Positions 25,915 through 34,303 of a stretch of DNA of 64,000 nt are shown piece by piece. The DNA comes from UBA1924 sp963976625 (GTDB lineage: Bacteria; Planctomycetota; Phycisphaerae; Phycisphaerales; UBA1924): positions 38,691 through 102,690 of the forward strand of contig CAXBLA010000011.1 of the NCBI GenBank assembly GCA_963976625.1, written 5' to 3'. A program made the position numbers and the translations under genes. Position 1 is the stretch's first letter, and every line of letters begins with the position of its first letter. The notes beneath the pieces were generated by a model, which had not been told where the DNA came from, did no database searches, and worked only from the letters and a program-made list of their open reading frames with translations.

Positions 25915-27831
25915 ATGAAGTCACTCAACAGCAACGAGATCAGCAAGAACATCAAGAAGTTCAGAATCCTCGCGATCTCCTTCGCGTTGTTTATCGCGTT
26001 GCTCTCCTCGGTGATGATCATCCGTACCACCTCATCGCTCGACAACACCTCGGCCACCAAGATCAACCTCGCCGGGCGTCAACGCGAGCTCGCTCAGCGC
26101 ATCGTCACCGATGCGCTCAAGATCGATATCGCGATCCGAATGGGCGAGTGGGATTCACTCAAGCCCGTGCTCACCGAGCTCCAGAGCTCAACGAGCGATC
26201 TACAGAACACCCATACGCAGCTCTCATCAGGCTGGTCTTCGTTCAAGCTCGACGGCAACAGCCCAACAGAACGAGAAGACACCTACGAGGATGTTGAGCT
26301 GCCGTTTCGTCAGCTTGTGCGTTCGTCCGATGAGCTGCAGTCGCTCACGATCAGCATGATCCGACGCGCGCCCTACATCGACCAGCAGACCTTCGATCGG
26401 GTCAATGCGGCCAAAGACGAGATCGAGCAAGCCCACGCCCTGTTCTTTCCACGGATGAACCAGGTCCTCGATGAGTACGAACGCGCGTACAAGCGCACGA
26501 TCGCGTCGAGCATCGGGCGGGCGAAGTTTGGCATGGCGATCCTGATCGGTGTGCTCGTGGCGATCCTGCTGTTTGTGATCGAGCCGACCTTCCTGATTAT
26601 CCGCCGCCAAGTGGCCCAGCTGACCAAGGCGATCAACCAGGCCCAGCGGGCCGACGCGGTGCGTTGGCGTTTGCTGACCAACATCGGGCACGAGTTCCGC
26701 ACGCCGATGACGGCGATCATGGGCTTCGCCGACCTGCTCAACACCAGCGAGTTGAGCGAATCCGAACGCTCGCGCCTGACTCAATCGATCTACAGCTCGA
26801 GCGCTGAGCTCACCGCGCTGATCGAGAATATGCTCGATATGTCCGCGATCGAGGCCGGCCAGCTCCGCATCGCCAAGAAGCCCTGCGAGCTGACTAAGAT
26901 CCTCTCGGATCTCTACCGCGGCGCGACGGCCAAAGCCCTGACCAAAGACCTGCAGATCAACCTCACGATTGATCCATCCTGCCCGCAGCGGATCACCACC
27001 GATCCCAAGCGCCTCGAACAGATCCTCACCAAAATCACCGAGAACGCGATCAAGTTCACACCCTCGGGCACGATCGACATCAGCGCACAGATGAACGAGG
27101 TCAATCAAACACAGGTGCTCGAGATCGTCATCGCCGACACCGGGGTGGGGATCGACCACGAATCACTCAAGACCATCTTTGATCCGTTCAGGCAGGGTCA
27201 GGACACGCTCACCCGCCAGTTCGGGGGCGCGGGGCTCGGCTTGGCGGTCTCACGCGATCTCGCGCGAGCGCTGGGCGGCGATGTCGCCGTGGAATCTACG
27301 CTCAACGAGGGCTCGGTCTTCCGGGTCACCATCGATCCCGGGGAGCTGGCCGCGGCATCACCGAGCATCGCCGACTCGCACGGGGAGCAACCCTCCGCCG
27401 ATGCCCCCGGCGTGCTCAATGACTGCCGGGTCTTGGTCGTCGATGATGCCAAAGATAACCGGATATTGCTCAAGCATATCCTCAGCACGACGGGCGCCCA
27501 GATCGAGTTCGCCTGCGATGGGCAGCAGGCACTGAGCGCGGTGCTCGAAGCGGATACCGCCCACACACCGTTTGATCTGGTCCTTATGGACATGCAGATG
27601 CCGGTGATGGACGGGTACTTCGCGTCGGTGAAGATCCGCGAAGCCGGGATCGACACCCCGATCATGGCCGTCACGGCCCACGCGCTCGAGGGCGATCGCC
27701 AGCACTGCCTGGACTCTGGTTGCAACGAGTACCTCACCAAGCCAATCGACAAGGATCTGCTCCTCGAAACCTGCATCCGGCTCATCAGTGAGCAAAGAGC
27801 CACTGCATCGCCCGCTCGTCAGGCCGCCTAA
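25915..27831 (+). CDS. Hybrid sensor histidine kinase with PilJ-type sensor domain
   Basis: A 638-residue membrane kinase. Two helices (about 18-36 and 204-224) flank a periplasmic sensor that begins INLAGRQRELAQRI, the PilJ/NarX-type signature. HisKA follows with NIGHEFRTPM (His259), then HATPase with ENAIKFTPSG, DTGVGID, FDPFRQGQ and GGAGLGLAV. A C-terminal receiver has VLVVDDAKDN, LVLMDMQMP as the phospho-acceptor block and YLTKPI with the conserved lysine. All catalytic residues are present, unlike in the two PilZ-receiver-like proteins encoded just upstream (gap 125 bases). It may be read with them or from its own promoter. The ligand is unknown, and no intact HPt domain is visible nearby. 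Confidence 0.9.
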   Translation: MKSLNSNEISKNIKKFRILAISFALFIALLSSVMIIRTTSSLDNTSATKINLAGRQRELAQRIVTDALKIDIAIRMGEWDSLKPVLTELQSSTSDLQNTHTQLSSGWSSFKLDGNSPTEREDTYEDVELPFRQLVRSSDELQSLTISMIRRAPYIDQQTFDRVNAAKDEIEQAHALFFPRMNQVLDEYERAYKRTIASSIGRAKFGMAILIGVLVAILLFVIEPTFLIIRRQVAQLTKAINQAQRADAVRWRLLTNIGHEFRTPMTAIMGFADLLNTSELSESERSRLTQSIYSSSAELTALIENMLDMSAIEAGQLRIAKKPCELTKILSDLYRGATAKALTKDLQINLTIDPSCPQRITTDPKRLEQILTKITENAIKFTPSGTIDISAQMNEVNQTQVLEIVIADTGVGIDHESLKTIFDPFRQGQDTLTRQFGGAGLGLAVSRDLARALGGDVAVESTLNEGSVFRVTIDPGELAAASPSIADSHGEQPSADAPGVLNDCRVLVVDDAKDNRILLKHILSTTGAQIEFACDGQQALSAVLEADTAHTPFDLVLMDMQMPVMDGYFASVKIREAGIDTPIMAVTAHALEGDRQHCLDSGCNEYLTKPIDKDLLLETCIRLISEQRATASPARQAA

Positions 27832-27872
27832 CGCGATCATCATTGCAATCAATAATCGATCAGTCCATTTAC

Positions 27873-27904
27873 AAAAAAAACGCCCCCATCTTCGATGAGA
27901 GGCG
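27873..27904 (-). terminator. Terminator of tRNA-His
   Basis: Read leftward, CGCCT-C/T-CATC pairs with GATG-GGGGCG around a GAA loop with one bulged T (27881-27904), followed by eight T (27873-27880). It begins 20 bases beyond the tRNA 3' end and may also limit transcripts from the converging kinase gene. Confidence 0.8.
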
Positions 27905-27924
27905 GCCTGAACTGATCGGAAAAG

Positions 27925-27998
27925 GGTGAACGACGGGGCTTGAACCCGCGACATCCTGGATCACAACCAGGTGCTCTACCAACTGAGCTACGTCCACC
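27925..27998 (-). tRNA. tRNA-His (anticodon GTG)
   Basis: The leftward sequence folds as a complete cloverleaf. The acceptor stem is GTGGACG with CGTTCAC, the D arm contains GCTCAGTTGGTAGAGC, the anticodon stem-loop is CCTGG-TTGTGAT-CCAGG with anticodon GTG, and the T arm is GCGGG-TTCAAGC-CCCGT. The base before position 1 is G and position 73 is C, giving the extra G-1:C73 pair that marks tRNA-His. CCA is not encoded. A TATATT box lies upstream on the minus strand near 28040. Confidence 0.95.
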
Positions 27999-28109
27999 AG
28001 CAAGAAGGCGAACCCAAGGGGTCGCCCTGCGAGGAGAATATAGCACCGATCACCCCCCAAAGTCTGCCTGTTCACTGACAGAATTCACAACATTTCCGAC
28101 CTTCAGGGC

Positions 28110-28272
28110 TACAATTCTCACCTGACAATCGAGCGAGGGGAACCCTGGTATTGCGCCCGGGTGTTGTTCAAGTCGTTGTTCCCATCCCTGTCAAGCACAC
28201 CTCGCTCGCCGATCACACAATCCCCCGCCGCTCGAGAGGCCGCGGGGGGCAAAGGACCAGAGGAGCCCGTCC
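28110..28272 (+). promoter_or_regulatory. Promoter and structured leader of pckA
   Basis: TACAAT at 28110-28115 is a plausible -10 box, though no good -35 box is clear. Downstream, CGAGCGAGG (28130-28138) pairs perfectly with CCTCGCTCG (28200-28208). Inside it GGGAAC near 28138 can pair with GTTCCC near 28177, which encloses a ~60-base domain. A second hairpin, CCCCCGC (28222-28228) with GCGGGGG (28242-28248), precedes the AGAGGAG ribosome site and the ATG at 28273. This resembles an aptamer plus expression platform, but no known riboswitch class is recognised. Confidence 0.5.
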
Positions 28273-29868
28273 ATGAGCGCCGTCACCGATCAACTCAATC
28301 TTTCCAAAGATCGCACCCACACCAACTGCTCATCGGCTGAGCTCATGGAGCGCGTCATCCGGCGCGGCGAAGGACAGCTCGCCGCCAACGGCTGCGTCTC
28401 GGTCAACACCGGCGATCGCACCGGACGCTCACCGACCGACAAGTACCTCGTTGACTCCCCCGCCATCCACGACAACATCGACTGGGGCAAGGTCAACCAG
28501 CCGATGACCCAGACGCAGTTCGACACCGCCCTCGACATCGCCACCAAGTACATCAATGCCCAGGACGAAGTGTTTGTCTTCGAGGGCTTCACCGGCGCGG
28601 ATGTCTCGCGTCGGCTCGGCGTCAAGGTCGTCACCACCATGGCGTGGCACTCGCTCTTCGCCCAGACCCTGTTCATCAAGCCCGGCTCGGCATCCGACGC
28701 CGGCGACGGCTCGTGGAACCACGACTGGACCGTCATCAACGCGGGCATGCACAAGCTGACGGCCGAGGAACAAGCCGCCCTCGGCGTCAGCTCCGAGACC
28801 TTCATCGCCCAGTCGCTCGAACAGAAAATCGTCATCATCCTCGGCACCGAGTACGCCGGCGAGATGAAGAAATCACTCTTCTACGCGATGAACTACGACA
28901 TGCCAGAAGTCGGCGTCTTCCCGATGCACTGCTCGGCCAACATCGCCAAGGATGACCCGTCCAATGTCGCCCTCTTCTTCGGGCTCAGCGGCACCGGCAA
29001 AACGACCCTGTCTGCGGACGAGAATCGCGCCCTGATCGGCGACGACGAGCACGGCTGGGGCCCAGAGGGCGTCTTTAACTTCGAGGGCGGGTGCTACGCC
29101 AAGGTCATCGGGCTCACTCATGAGAATGAGCCTCAGATCTGGGACGCGATCCGCTTTGGGTCCGTGCTCGAGAACACCGTCATCGACCCGGCAACCCGAA
29201 TCCCCGACTACGACGATGTCTCGCTCACCCAGAACACCCGCGTGACCTACCCGGTGGACTTCATCCCCGGCGCTCAGATCCCATCGGTCGGCGGGCATCC
29301 CAAGAATGTCATCTTCCTGACCGCCGACGCGTTCGGCGTGCTCCCCGCGATCTCCAAGCTCACACCCGAGCAGGCGATGTACTACTTCATCAACGGCTAC
29401 ACCTCCAAGGTCGCCGGCACCGAAGAAGGTGTCAACGAACCAACCCCCAACTTCTCACCTTGCTTCGGCGGCCCGTTCATGCCACGCCGACCAGCCGAGT
29501 ACGCACAGATGCTCGCTGACCGGATCAAAGAACACGGCGCCAATGTCTGGCTGCTCAACACCGGCTGGTCCGGGGGCCCCGCCGGCGAGAACGGCAAGCG
29601 CTTCAGCCTGCCCTACACCCGCGCGATGGTCACCGGCATCCTCAACGGCTCGCTCGACAACACCAACACCGTCGAGCACCCGGTCTTCGGGCTCAACATG
29701 CCCACCGCCGTCGAAGGCGTGCCCAATGAGATCCTCGACCCACGCAACATCTGGGACGACAAAGCCGCGTATGACGCGCAGGCCGTCAAGCTCGCCAAGC
29801 TCTTCCGCACCAACGACGCCAAGCACGACCTGCCCGCCGACATCCTCTCGGGCGGCCCCAAGGGCTGA
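28273..29868 (+). CDS. pckA: Phosphoenolpyruvate carboxykinase (ATP)
   Basis: The 531-residue enzyme converts oxaloacetate and ATP to PEP, ADP and CO2, the entry step of gluconeogenesis. Signatures are NTGDRTGRSPTDKYLV (45-60), the oxaloacetate-binding region, and the kinase P-loop GLSGTGKTTLSADENRALIG (237-256) followed by DDEHGWG. VSLTQNTRVTYPVDFI and FSPCFGGPFMP also fit the ATP-dependent family. AGAGGAG precedes the ATG. The gene stands alone between a structured leader and a strong terminator, so its expression is probably controlled on its own. Confidence 0.96.
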   Translation: MSAVTDQLNLSKDRTHTNCSSAELMERVIRRGEGQLAANGCVSVNTGDRTGRSPTDKYLVDSPAIHDNIDWGKVNQPMTQTQFDTALDIATKYINAQDEVFVFEGFTGADVSRRLGVKVVTTMAWHSLFAQTLFIKPGSASDAGDGSWNHDWTVINAGMHKLTAEEQAALGVSSETFIAQSLEQKIVIILGTEYAGEMKKSLFYAMNYDMPEVGVFPMHCSANIAKDDPSNVALFFGLSGTGKTTLSADENRALIGDDEHGWGPEGVFNFEGGCYAKVIGLTHENEPQIWDAIRFGSVLENTVIDPATRIPDYDDVSLTQNTRVTYPVDFIPGAQIPSVGGHPKNVIFLTADAFGVLPAISKLTPEQAMYYFINGYTSKVAGTEEGVNEPTPNFSPCFGGPFMPRRPAEYAQMLADRIKEHGANVWLLNTGWSGGPAGENGKRFSLPYTRAMVTGILNGSLDNTNTVEHPVFGLNMPTAVEGVPNEILDPRNIWDDKAAYDAQAVKLAKLFRTNDAKHDLPADILSGGPKG

Positions 29869-29894
29869 GCATCGCATAGATAAGCAAATCACAG

Positions 29895-29921
29895 CCGCAC
29901 CCCGATGGGTGCGGTTTTTTT
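29895..29921 (+). terminator. Rho-independent terminator after pckA
   Basis: CCGCACCC (29895-29902) and GGGTGCGG (29907-29914) form a perfect eight-base stem with loop CGAT, followed by seven T. Confidence 0.93.
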
Positions 29922-30004
29922 ATGATCACGCTTGATTGCATACCGAACAAAACGGTATCATGCTGCTCCGCACAGAAAAATCACACCCCAGCCAGGAGCA
30001 CCCC

Positions 30005-30508
30005 ATGAACGCCATCGACTTTATCAAAGCCACCATCGCCACCTCCCGAGGCATGACCACCCAGCTCTTGGTGGACCTCAAATCCGAGCCCGTCGCCCAG
30101 CCCACCGTCAAGGGCGGCAACCACGCGCTCTGGGTCTTAGGGCACCTGGCCTATTCCGAATCCTCGTTGCTCCACTGCCTGATCATGGGCAAGGAGACCT
30201 GCCCTCTCGATCACCTCAAAGAGCTCTTTGATTACAAGACCGAGCCGAGCGCGGACGCCTCGATCTACCCGAGCTTTGACTCGCTGATGGCCGACTACGA
30301 AAATGCTCACAAAGACACCATGGCGTACCTTGATTCGATCACCGATGCCGACCTCGATGACGACGCGCCGGGCTGCCCCGAAGAATGGAAAGTGTTCTTC
30401 GGCACCAAGGGCCTGTGCTTCACCTTCATCGCCATCCACCCGAGCCTGCACTGCGGGCAGCTCGCCGACACCCGCAGGGCACTGGGACGCGCCCCGCTGA
30501 TGGCGTAA
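30005..30508 (+). CDS. DinB-like family protein
   Basis: A 167-residue four-helix protein. It has the DinB/YfiT layout: an N-terminal helix with GGNHALWVLGHLAYSESSLL (the first metal-type histidine in GHLAYSE), and a last helix with AIHPSLHCGQLADTRRALGR containing further histidines. DinB-like proteins bind divalent metal and are often thiol-dependent transferases, but the activity here is unknown. The ATG at 30005 follows AGGAG; longer in-frame starts at 29936 and 29960 lack ribosome sites. It converges with the SDR gene. Confidence 0.7.
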   Translation: MNAIDFIKATIATSRGMTTQLLVDLKSEPVAQPTVKGGNHALWVLGHLAYSESSLLHCLIMGKETCPLDHLKELFDYKTEPSADASIYPSFDSLMADYENAHKDTMAYLDSITDADLDDDAPGCPEEWKVFFGTKGLCFTFIAIHPSLHCGQLADTRRALGRAPLMA

Positions 30509-30529
30509 ACACTGCTGTGATTCGATGTC

Positions 30530-31351
30530 TCAGCTGGTCGGATCGTCTTTGGCCGATCGGTGCTTGTCGACCATCTTTAACAAACACCAATCGGTGAGCC
30601 CGGGCATCATCACGCTCGCGCCCAGCCCGATGCGTGAGACCCAGCTCGTCCAGACCTCGCCTTTGGGCTTCTTGAGGCAGCGGACAATGGCATCGGCGAC
30701 GCGCTCGGGGGTCTGCATGCGCGCGGATCGGCTGATTTTGAGCTTGCCGCCCGAGTGGCGAGCCGCGGCTTCGTGGAACCCGGTCCTGGTCAACACCGGA
30801 TGCACGCTCGAGACATGTACACCCGAGCCGCGGAGCTCGAGGCGCATCGCCCGGCAGAAGTGATCTTGAACGGCTTTGGTCGCGCAGTACGCCCCGTAGT
30901 ACGGCAGCCCGATCTTGCTGAGCCCGCTCGACACCATCATCGCGTGCCCGGTGCCCCGCTGGCGGAACTCGGCAACCATGGGCTGGACAAGGTTCATCGA
31001 GCCATAAAAGTTCACCTCGAAGATCGCACGCACCGCTTCAATATCGACCGTCGCGCATTCGGCTTCGAGCCCGTACCCGGCGTTGGCGATGGCGCTGTAG
31101 ATGTCGCCGAAGGCTTCTTGGGTGCGGGCGATGAGCTCGTGATTGGCATCGACATCGTCGACCGAACCGCAGACCACGATCGCGTGTCCGCCCGCGCCTT
31201 CGATCCGCTCCTTGATCTCGTTGAGCTTGTCCTCATGGCGCGCGAACAGCGCGACGGGCATACCTTGTCGGGCGCACGCGATCGCAGCGGCGGCGCCGAT
31301 GCCGCTCGATGCGCCGGTGATGATGATGGGTTTTCCTGTAAGGTCGATCAC
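30530..31351 (-). CDS. Short-chain dehydrogenase/reductase
   Basis: A 273-residue Rossmann-fold oxidoreductase. The start is the GTG that puts IDLTGKPIIITGASSGIG at the N-terminus; codons further upstream overlap the small lipoprotein gene. The cofactor motif TGASSGIG is at 12-19, NAGYG is the NAG motif, and the catalytic set is Ser in MMVSSG plus YCATK (YxxxK). The substrate cannot be predicted. The C-terminal ~50 residues (SWVSRIGLGASVMMPGLTDW) look membrane-associated, as in some lipid-acting SDRs. It is the last gene of a leftward set murJ - entericidin-like - SDR with gaps of 33 and 20 bases. Confidence 0.85.
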   Translation of the reverse strand: MIDLTGKPIIITGASSGIGAAAAIACARQGMPVALFARHEDKLNEIKERIEGAGGHAIVVCGSVDDVDANHELIARTQEAFGDIYSAIANAGYGLEAECATVDIEAVRAIFEVNFYGSMNLVQPMVAEFRQRGTGHAMMVSSGLSKIGLPYYGAYCATKAVQDHFCRAMRLELRGSGVHVSSVHPVLTRTGFHEAAARHSGGKLKISRSARMQTPERVADAIVRCLKKPKGEVWTSWVSRIGLGASVMMPGLTDWCLLKMVDKHRSAKDDPTS

Positions 31352-31371
31352 GGTGCCCGATCGTGGTTGGA

Positions 31372-31542
31372 TTAGTCCTCGATCGCTTCCTTGACATTGT
31401 CGCTGGCTTCTTGGAGGTCTTTGCCCACGCCGCTGACGGTGTTGCAGGCGCTGAGTCCGACCGATGCGATGGCCAGTGCGATAAAGATCCCGACCTGAAC
31501 TGTCCGCTTGTATTCGTTCTGCTTGTTTTCGTTGTTCATCAT
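31372..31542 (-). CDS. Entericidin-like small lipoprotein
   Basis: A 56-residue peptide with a charged start (MMNNENKQNEYKR), a hydrophobic helix (VGIFIALAIASVGL) and the lipobox LSAC at residues 30-33, so the mature lipoprotein would begin CNTVSGVGKDLQEASDNV. CNTVxGxGKDxxxAxxxV is the entericidin A/B pattern. Entericidins are tiny outer-membrane lipoproteins linked to a toxin-antidote locus in enterobacteria; most planctomycete members have no tested role. It sits between murJ and the SDR gene. The first ATG at 31542 and the second at 31539 are equivalent. Confidence 0.8.
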   Translation of the reverse strand: MMNNENKQNEYKRTVQVGIFIALAIASVGLSACNTVSGVGKDLQEASDNVKEAIED

Positions 31543-31575
31543 GCGCTTCGCCCTTTGATGGGCGCTCCTTGATTC

Positions 31576-33243
31576 TTACTTCTGATCGCTGGTTGACCTT
31601 GAGAGCAGCCATCCCAGCTCGTCCATCTTCATCACTATCGACCAAACCGCGTACGCGGCAACACCCACCCCCGTGAGCACAGCGACCCGCGCCAGCTGCC
31701 CGCCCCACGCCATCGGCTGGGGATAGACCATGAGCACCCCGATCAAGAGTCCGCCCATGACCAGGGATCCGATGACGATCTTAACAACGGGTTGGTAGCC
31801 ATCGATCACGAGCGTCACCCCGAGCCGACGCTTGGACGCGATCATCAGCCCGATGGTCTGCCCAATGGCGCAGATCGCGGTGGACCACGCGAGCCCGGCT
31901 TCACGCAGCTTCCAGATCAGTACGACATTGAGGCACAGGTTCACCCCCACCATCACCAACGCGATCCGCATCGGGGTCTTGGTGTCGTTCTGGGCATAGA
32001 ACGCGCGGGTGAAGAGCTGGTTGAGCGAGTACGCCCAGACTGCGATCGCGTAGCCCATCAGCACGGCGCTCGCCCGGATGATGCCGTCTTCGGAAAATCC
32101 ATGACTAGCAGAGCCCTCGCCCGCGCCGAATCCAGAATACATCACGCGGATCAACCCCGGGCCGACGATCAAGAGCCCGACGCTGGCGGGCAATCCTATA
32201 TAGAGGCTCAGGCGGACCCCACGGGCGAGCATATCGCTGAATCGTTGCTTGTCGCCGGCGACGCGCGCCAGCGCCGGAAACGCGGCCGTGGCGACGGCGA
32301 TCCCGAATACCCCGAGGGGGAACTGGTACAAACGCTGGGCGTAGTAGAGCACCGCGTTGGAGGATTCGTCGAGCGGGTAGGGCGAGCCGAAGATCGTGGG
32401 CCCGACCCAGTTGGGGTACATCGCGATGAGCGTATCAACGAAGGCGTTGAGTTGGAGGGTTCCCAGTCCGATGATGACTGGGATCATCCGCGCGAGCATG
32501 AGCTTCCCATCGGATCGTGCTTGGGACACGCCCTTTGTCCAGCGGACTTTGCCGCGCAGGGCCCAGAGCGACCAGAGCACCTGGAGCAACGCGGACACGA
32601 CGGCCGCGATCCCGATGGAGTAGGCCCATTGTCGCGGGTCCGCACCCTCGACCCAGAAGAACGGCAGGGCCGCTCCGATGATGCACAGGTTGAGCAGGAT
32701 CGGCGCGGCGGCCCATGGGCCAAAGCGTCCGAGTGTCTGGAGCATCCCGCCCAAGATGGCCGCGATGCAGATCATGGGCATGAAGGGGAGCATCACCATG
32801 ATGAGCTTGAGCGAGTACACCCGCTCCGGGTCTTCGGGGGCCCAGATCACGACGGCCAGCAATCCCAGCTCGATGACAATGGTGAGCACGCCGGTGACCA
32901 AGGCGAGCAACCCGATGGTCAGCGAGGCGAAGGCGTTGGCCTTCTCGGGATCGCTGTCGCTCATGCGGGTGTATTCGGGGAGGAAGGCCGCCGAGAGCGC
33001 ACCCTCGCCGAAGAGTCTCCGGAACATGTTGGGGATCGCGAAGGCCGCCCCGAACGCCGAGCCGACTGCGGTGTCGCCAAACACCCGCGCGGTGATCAAG
33101 TCACGCACCATGCCCATCACGCGCGAGACCAGCGTGAGCCCGGCGACCGTGCGGGTGTGCTTGCCGACGCTATCGTCGGACTGATTGGGCCGCTGATCGG
33201 GCAGCGAGTCGGATGGGGTGTTGTCGGGCTTGGTCACGCCCAA
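31576..33243 (-). CDS. murJ: Lipid II flippase MurJ
   Basis: A 555-residue, 14-helix MviN/MurJ-family protein that flips lipid II across the inner membrane for peptidoglycan synthesis. VAGLTLVSRVMGMVRDLITA and NMFRRLFGEGALSAAFLPEY near the N-terminus are the family signature, including the conserved arginines of the central cavity. QFPLGVFGIAVATAAFPALAR and the ALVMVGVNLCLNVVLIW helix also fit. The start is uncertain: TTG at 33243 or GTG at 33237, both followed by a polar TKPDNTPSDSLPDQRP segment; no ATG fits before the first helix. Together with the L,D-transpeptidase gene it indicates a peptidoglycan wall. Confidence 0.92.
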   Translation of the reverse strand: MGVTKPDNTPSDSLPDQRPNQSDDSVGKHTRTVAGLTLVSRVMGMVRDLITARVFGDTAVGSAFGAAFAIPNMFRRLFGEGALSAAFLPEYTRMSDSDPEKANAFASLTIGLLALVTGVLTIVIELGLLAVVIWAPEDPERVYSLKLIMVMLPFMPMICIAAILGGMLQTLGRFGPWAAAPILLNLCIIGAALPFFWVEGADPRQWAYSIGIAAVVSALLQVLWSLWALRGKVRWTKGVSQARSDGKLMLARMIPVIIGLGTLQLNAFVDTLIAMYPNWVGPTIFGSPYPLDESSNAVLYYAQRLYQFPLGVFGIAVATAAFPALARVAGDKQRFSDMLARGVRLSLYIGLPASVGLLIVGPGLIRVMYSGFGAGEGSASHGFSEDGIIRASAVLMGYAIAVWAYSLNQLFTRAFYAQNDTKTPMRIALVMVGVNLCLNVVLIWKLREAGLAWSTAICAIGQTIGLMIASKRRLGVTLVIDGYQPVVKIVIGSLVMGGLLIGVLMVYPQPMAWGGQLARVAVLTGVGVAAYAVWSIVMKMDELGWLLSRSTSDQK

Positions 33244-33425
33244 TCAATCGGCTGTTTCGCCCGTGGTTCGCCCCAAATCGTCCACAAGCACAGCGGTGTT
33301 TATCGACAGATTGTCCCCATTTCTGGCGATATCGGCGGGTCTGTGCGATATCGAGCCCCCCGCGCGAGCTTGCGGATACACTGGATCATTATTGTGAGTC
33401 ATCATCTGCGCAAGGAGGCCAGACC

Positions 33426-34169
33426 ATGCCAAGCACCTACCGGGCGCTCTGCTCCGATTTTTACATCAACACCAAGCTCAGCGTCCGCATGGAGCTGCCG
33501 ACCAATCGTGAGCCGGTGCTTGAGCTCTTCGAGCGCACCCGGCGTTCGTACCCAGAGATGAGCGCCTTCCGTCGCTACAAAGAGGAACTCGCCCTCGAGT
33601 CTGCCCCCAATGCCTCGCCCCACCGCTGGCTGGCGATCCGCAACGCATCGGTCCGCGCCGGTGTGGTGAACCCATCGACCGCCGAGGACATGTACTCGAT
33701 CCATCGGACCGCCTGCGAGATCTCGCCGTACTTCTTGTCGATCTCGCCATTGGACATCGAGTACATCGAGCTGCTCTATGGGTTCGATCTGGCCGCCAAG
33801 GGCAACCACGACGCGATCACGGCCAACGCCCTTTTCGCCGGCTCGCCCATCGCGGCGCTGCTCGATACCGAAGCCATCAATGTACTCGACTGTCAGCCCT
33901 CGATGGGGATGAAGCTGATCGACGACCAGGGGCTCGAGTGCCACTTCGAGGTCAAAACGCGATCAAAGGGCAAAAAATCATCGGAGGCCAACCCCGATCC
34001 GATCTCGGTGTATCTGACATTGCGCAAATACGATCCGGTCAAGAACCTCGAAGAGCTCACGCCAAGGCTCGACGAGATGATCGAGCGTGGGCAGAACCTT
34101 GTCGATCAGTACGCGCTGCCGAATCTCTTGATGCCGATCCGCGAGGAGATCGCTTCGGGTTCGTTCTAA
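33426..34169 (+). CDS. Conserved-looking protein of unknown function
   Basis: I do not recognise this 247-residue soluble protein. The ATG at 33426 has an excellent ribosome site (AAGGAGG) six bases away, so it is surely translated. It begins with a beta-type segment (YRALCSDFYINTKLSVRMEL) and has a helical middle (LFERTRRSYPEMSAFRRY). It then gives SPLDIEYIELLYGFDLAAKGNHDAI, which could be a substrate-facing loop, and a late strand LECHFEVKTRSKGKKS. No signal peptide or membrane helix is present. It stands alone, divergent from murJ. The pattern could suit a planctomycete-specific family, but I have no evidence of function. Confidence 0.6.
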   Translation: MPSTYRALCSDFYINTKLSVRMELPTNREPVLELFERTRRSYPEMSAFRRYKEELALESAPNASPHRWLAIRNASVRAGVVNPSTAEDMYSIHRTACEISPYFLSISPLDIEYIELLYGFDLAAKGNHDAITANALFAGSPIAALLDTEAINVLDCQPSMGMKLIDDQGLECHFEVKTRSKGKKSSEANPDPISVYLTLRKYDPVKNLEELTPRLDEMIERGQNLVDQYALPNLLMPIREEIASGSF

Positions 34170-34201
34170 CACCAAAGTAGATCTGGCCGCTCTTGAGCGC
34201 A

Positions 34202-34238
34202 AAGAAAATCCTGCACCGGCGATCACACCGATGCAGGA
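34202..34238 (-). terminator. Terminator downstream of the PEP-CTERM-like gene at 34304
   Basis: TCCTGCA (34209-34215) and TGCAGGA (34232-34238), extended inward by CGG/CCG after one mismatch, form a stem-loop. Read leftward it is followed by TTTTCTTT. It lies 66 bases past the stop of the leftward gene. Confidence 0.7.
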
Positions 34239-34303
34239 CATATGAAAGAACACAACAATAAAACTTCACTCAGTCAGTCTTGACTGATTCGATAATCACG
34301 GCT

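Noticed and set aside
27849..28075. Short frame reading VDVAQLVEHLVVIQDVAGS
   Set aside because: This is the well-known false protein that arises from reading through a tRNA gene, here tRNA-His.
31792..33561. 589-codon rightward open frame opposite murJ
   Set aside because: Length alone is impressive, but murJ has conserved helices and signatures. The antisense product is low-complexity and charged.
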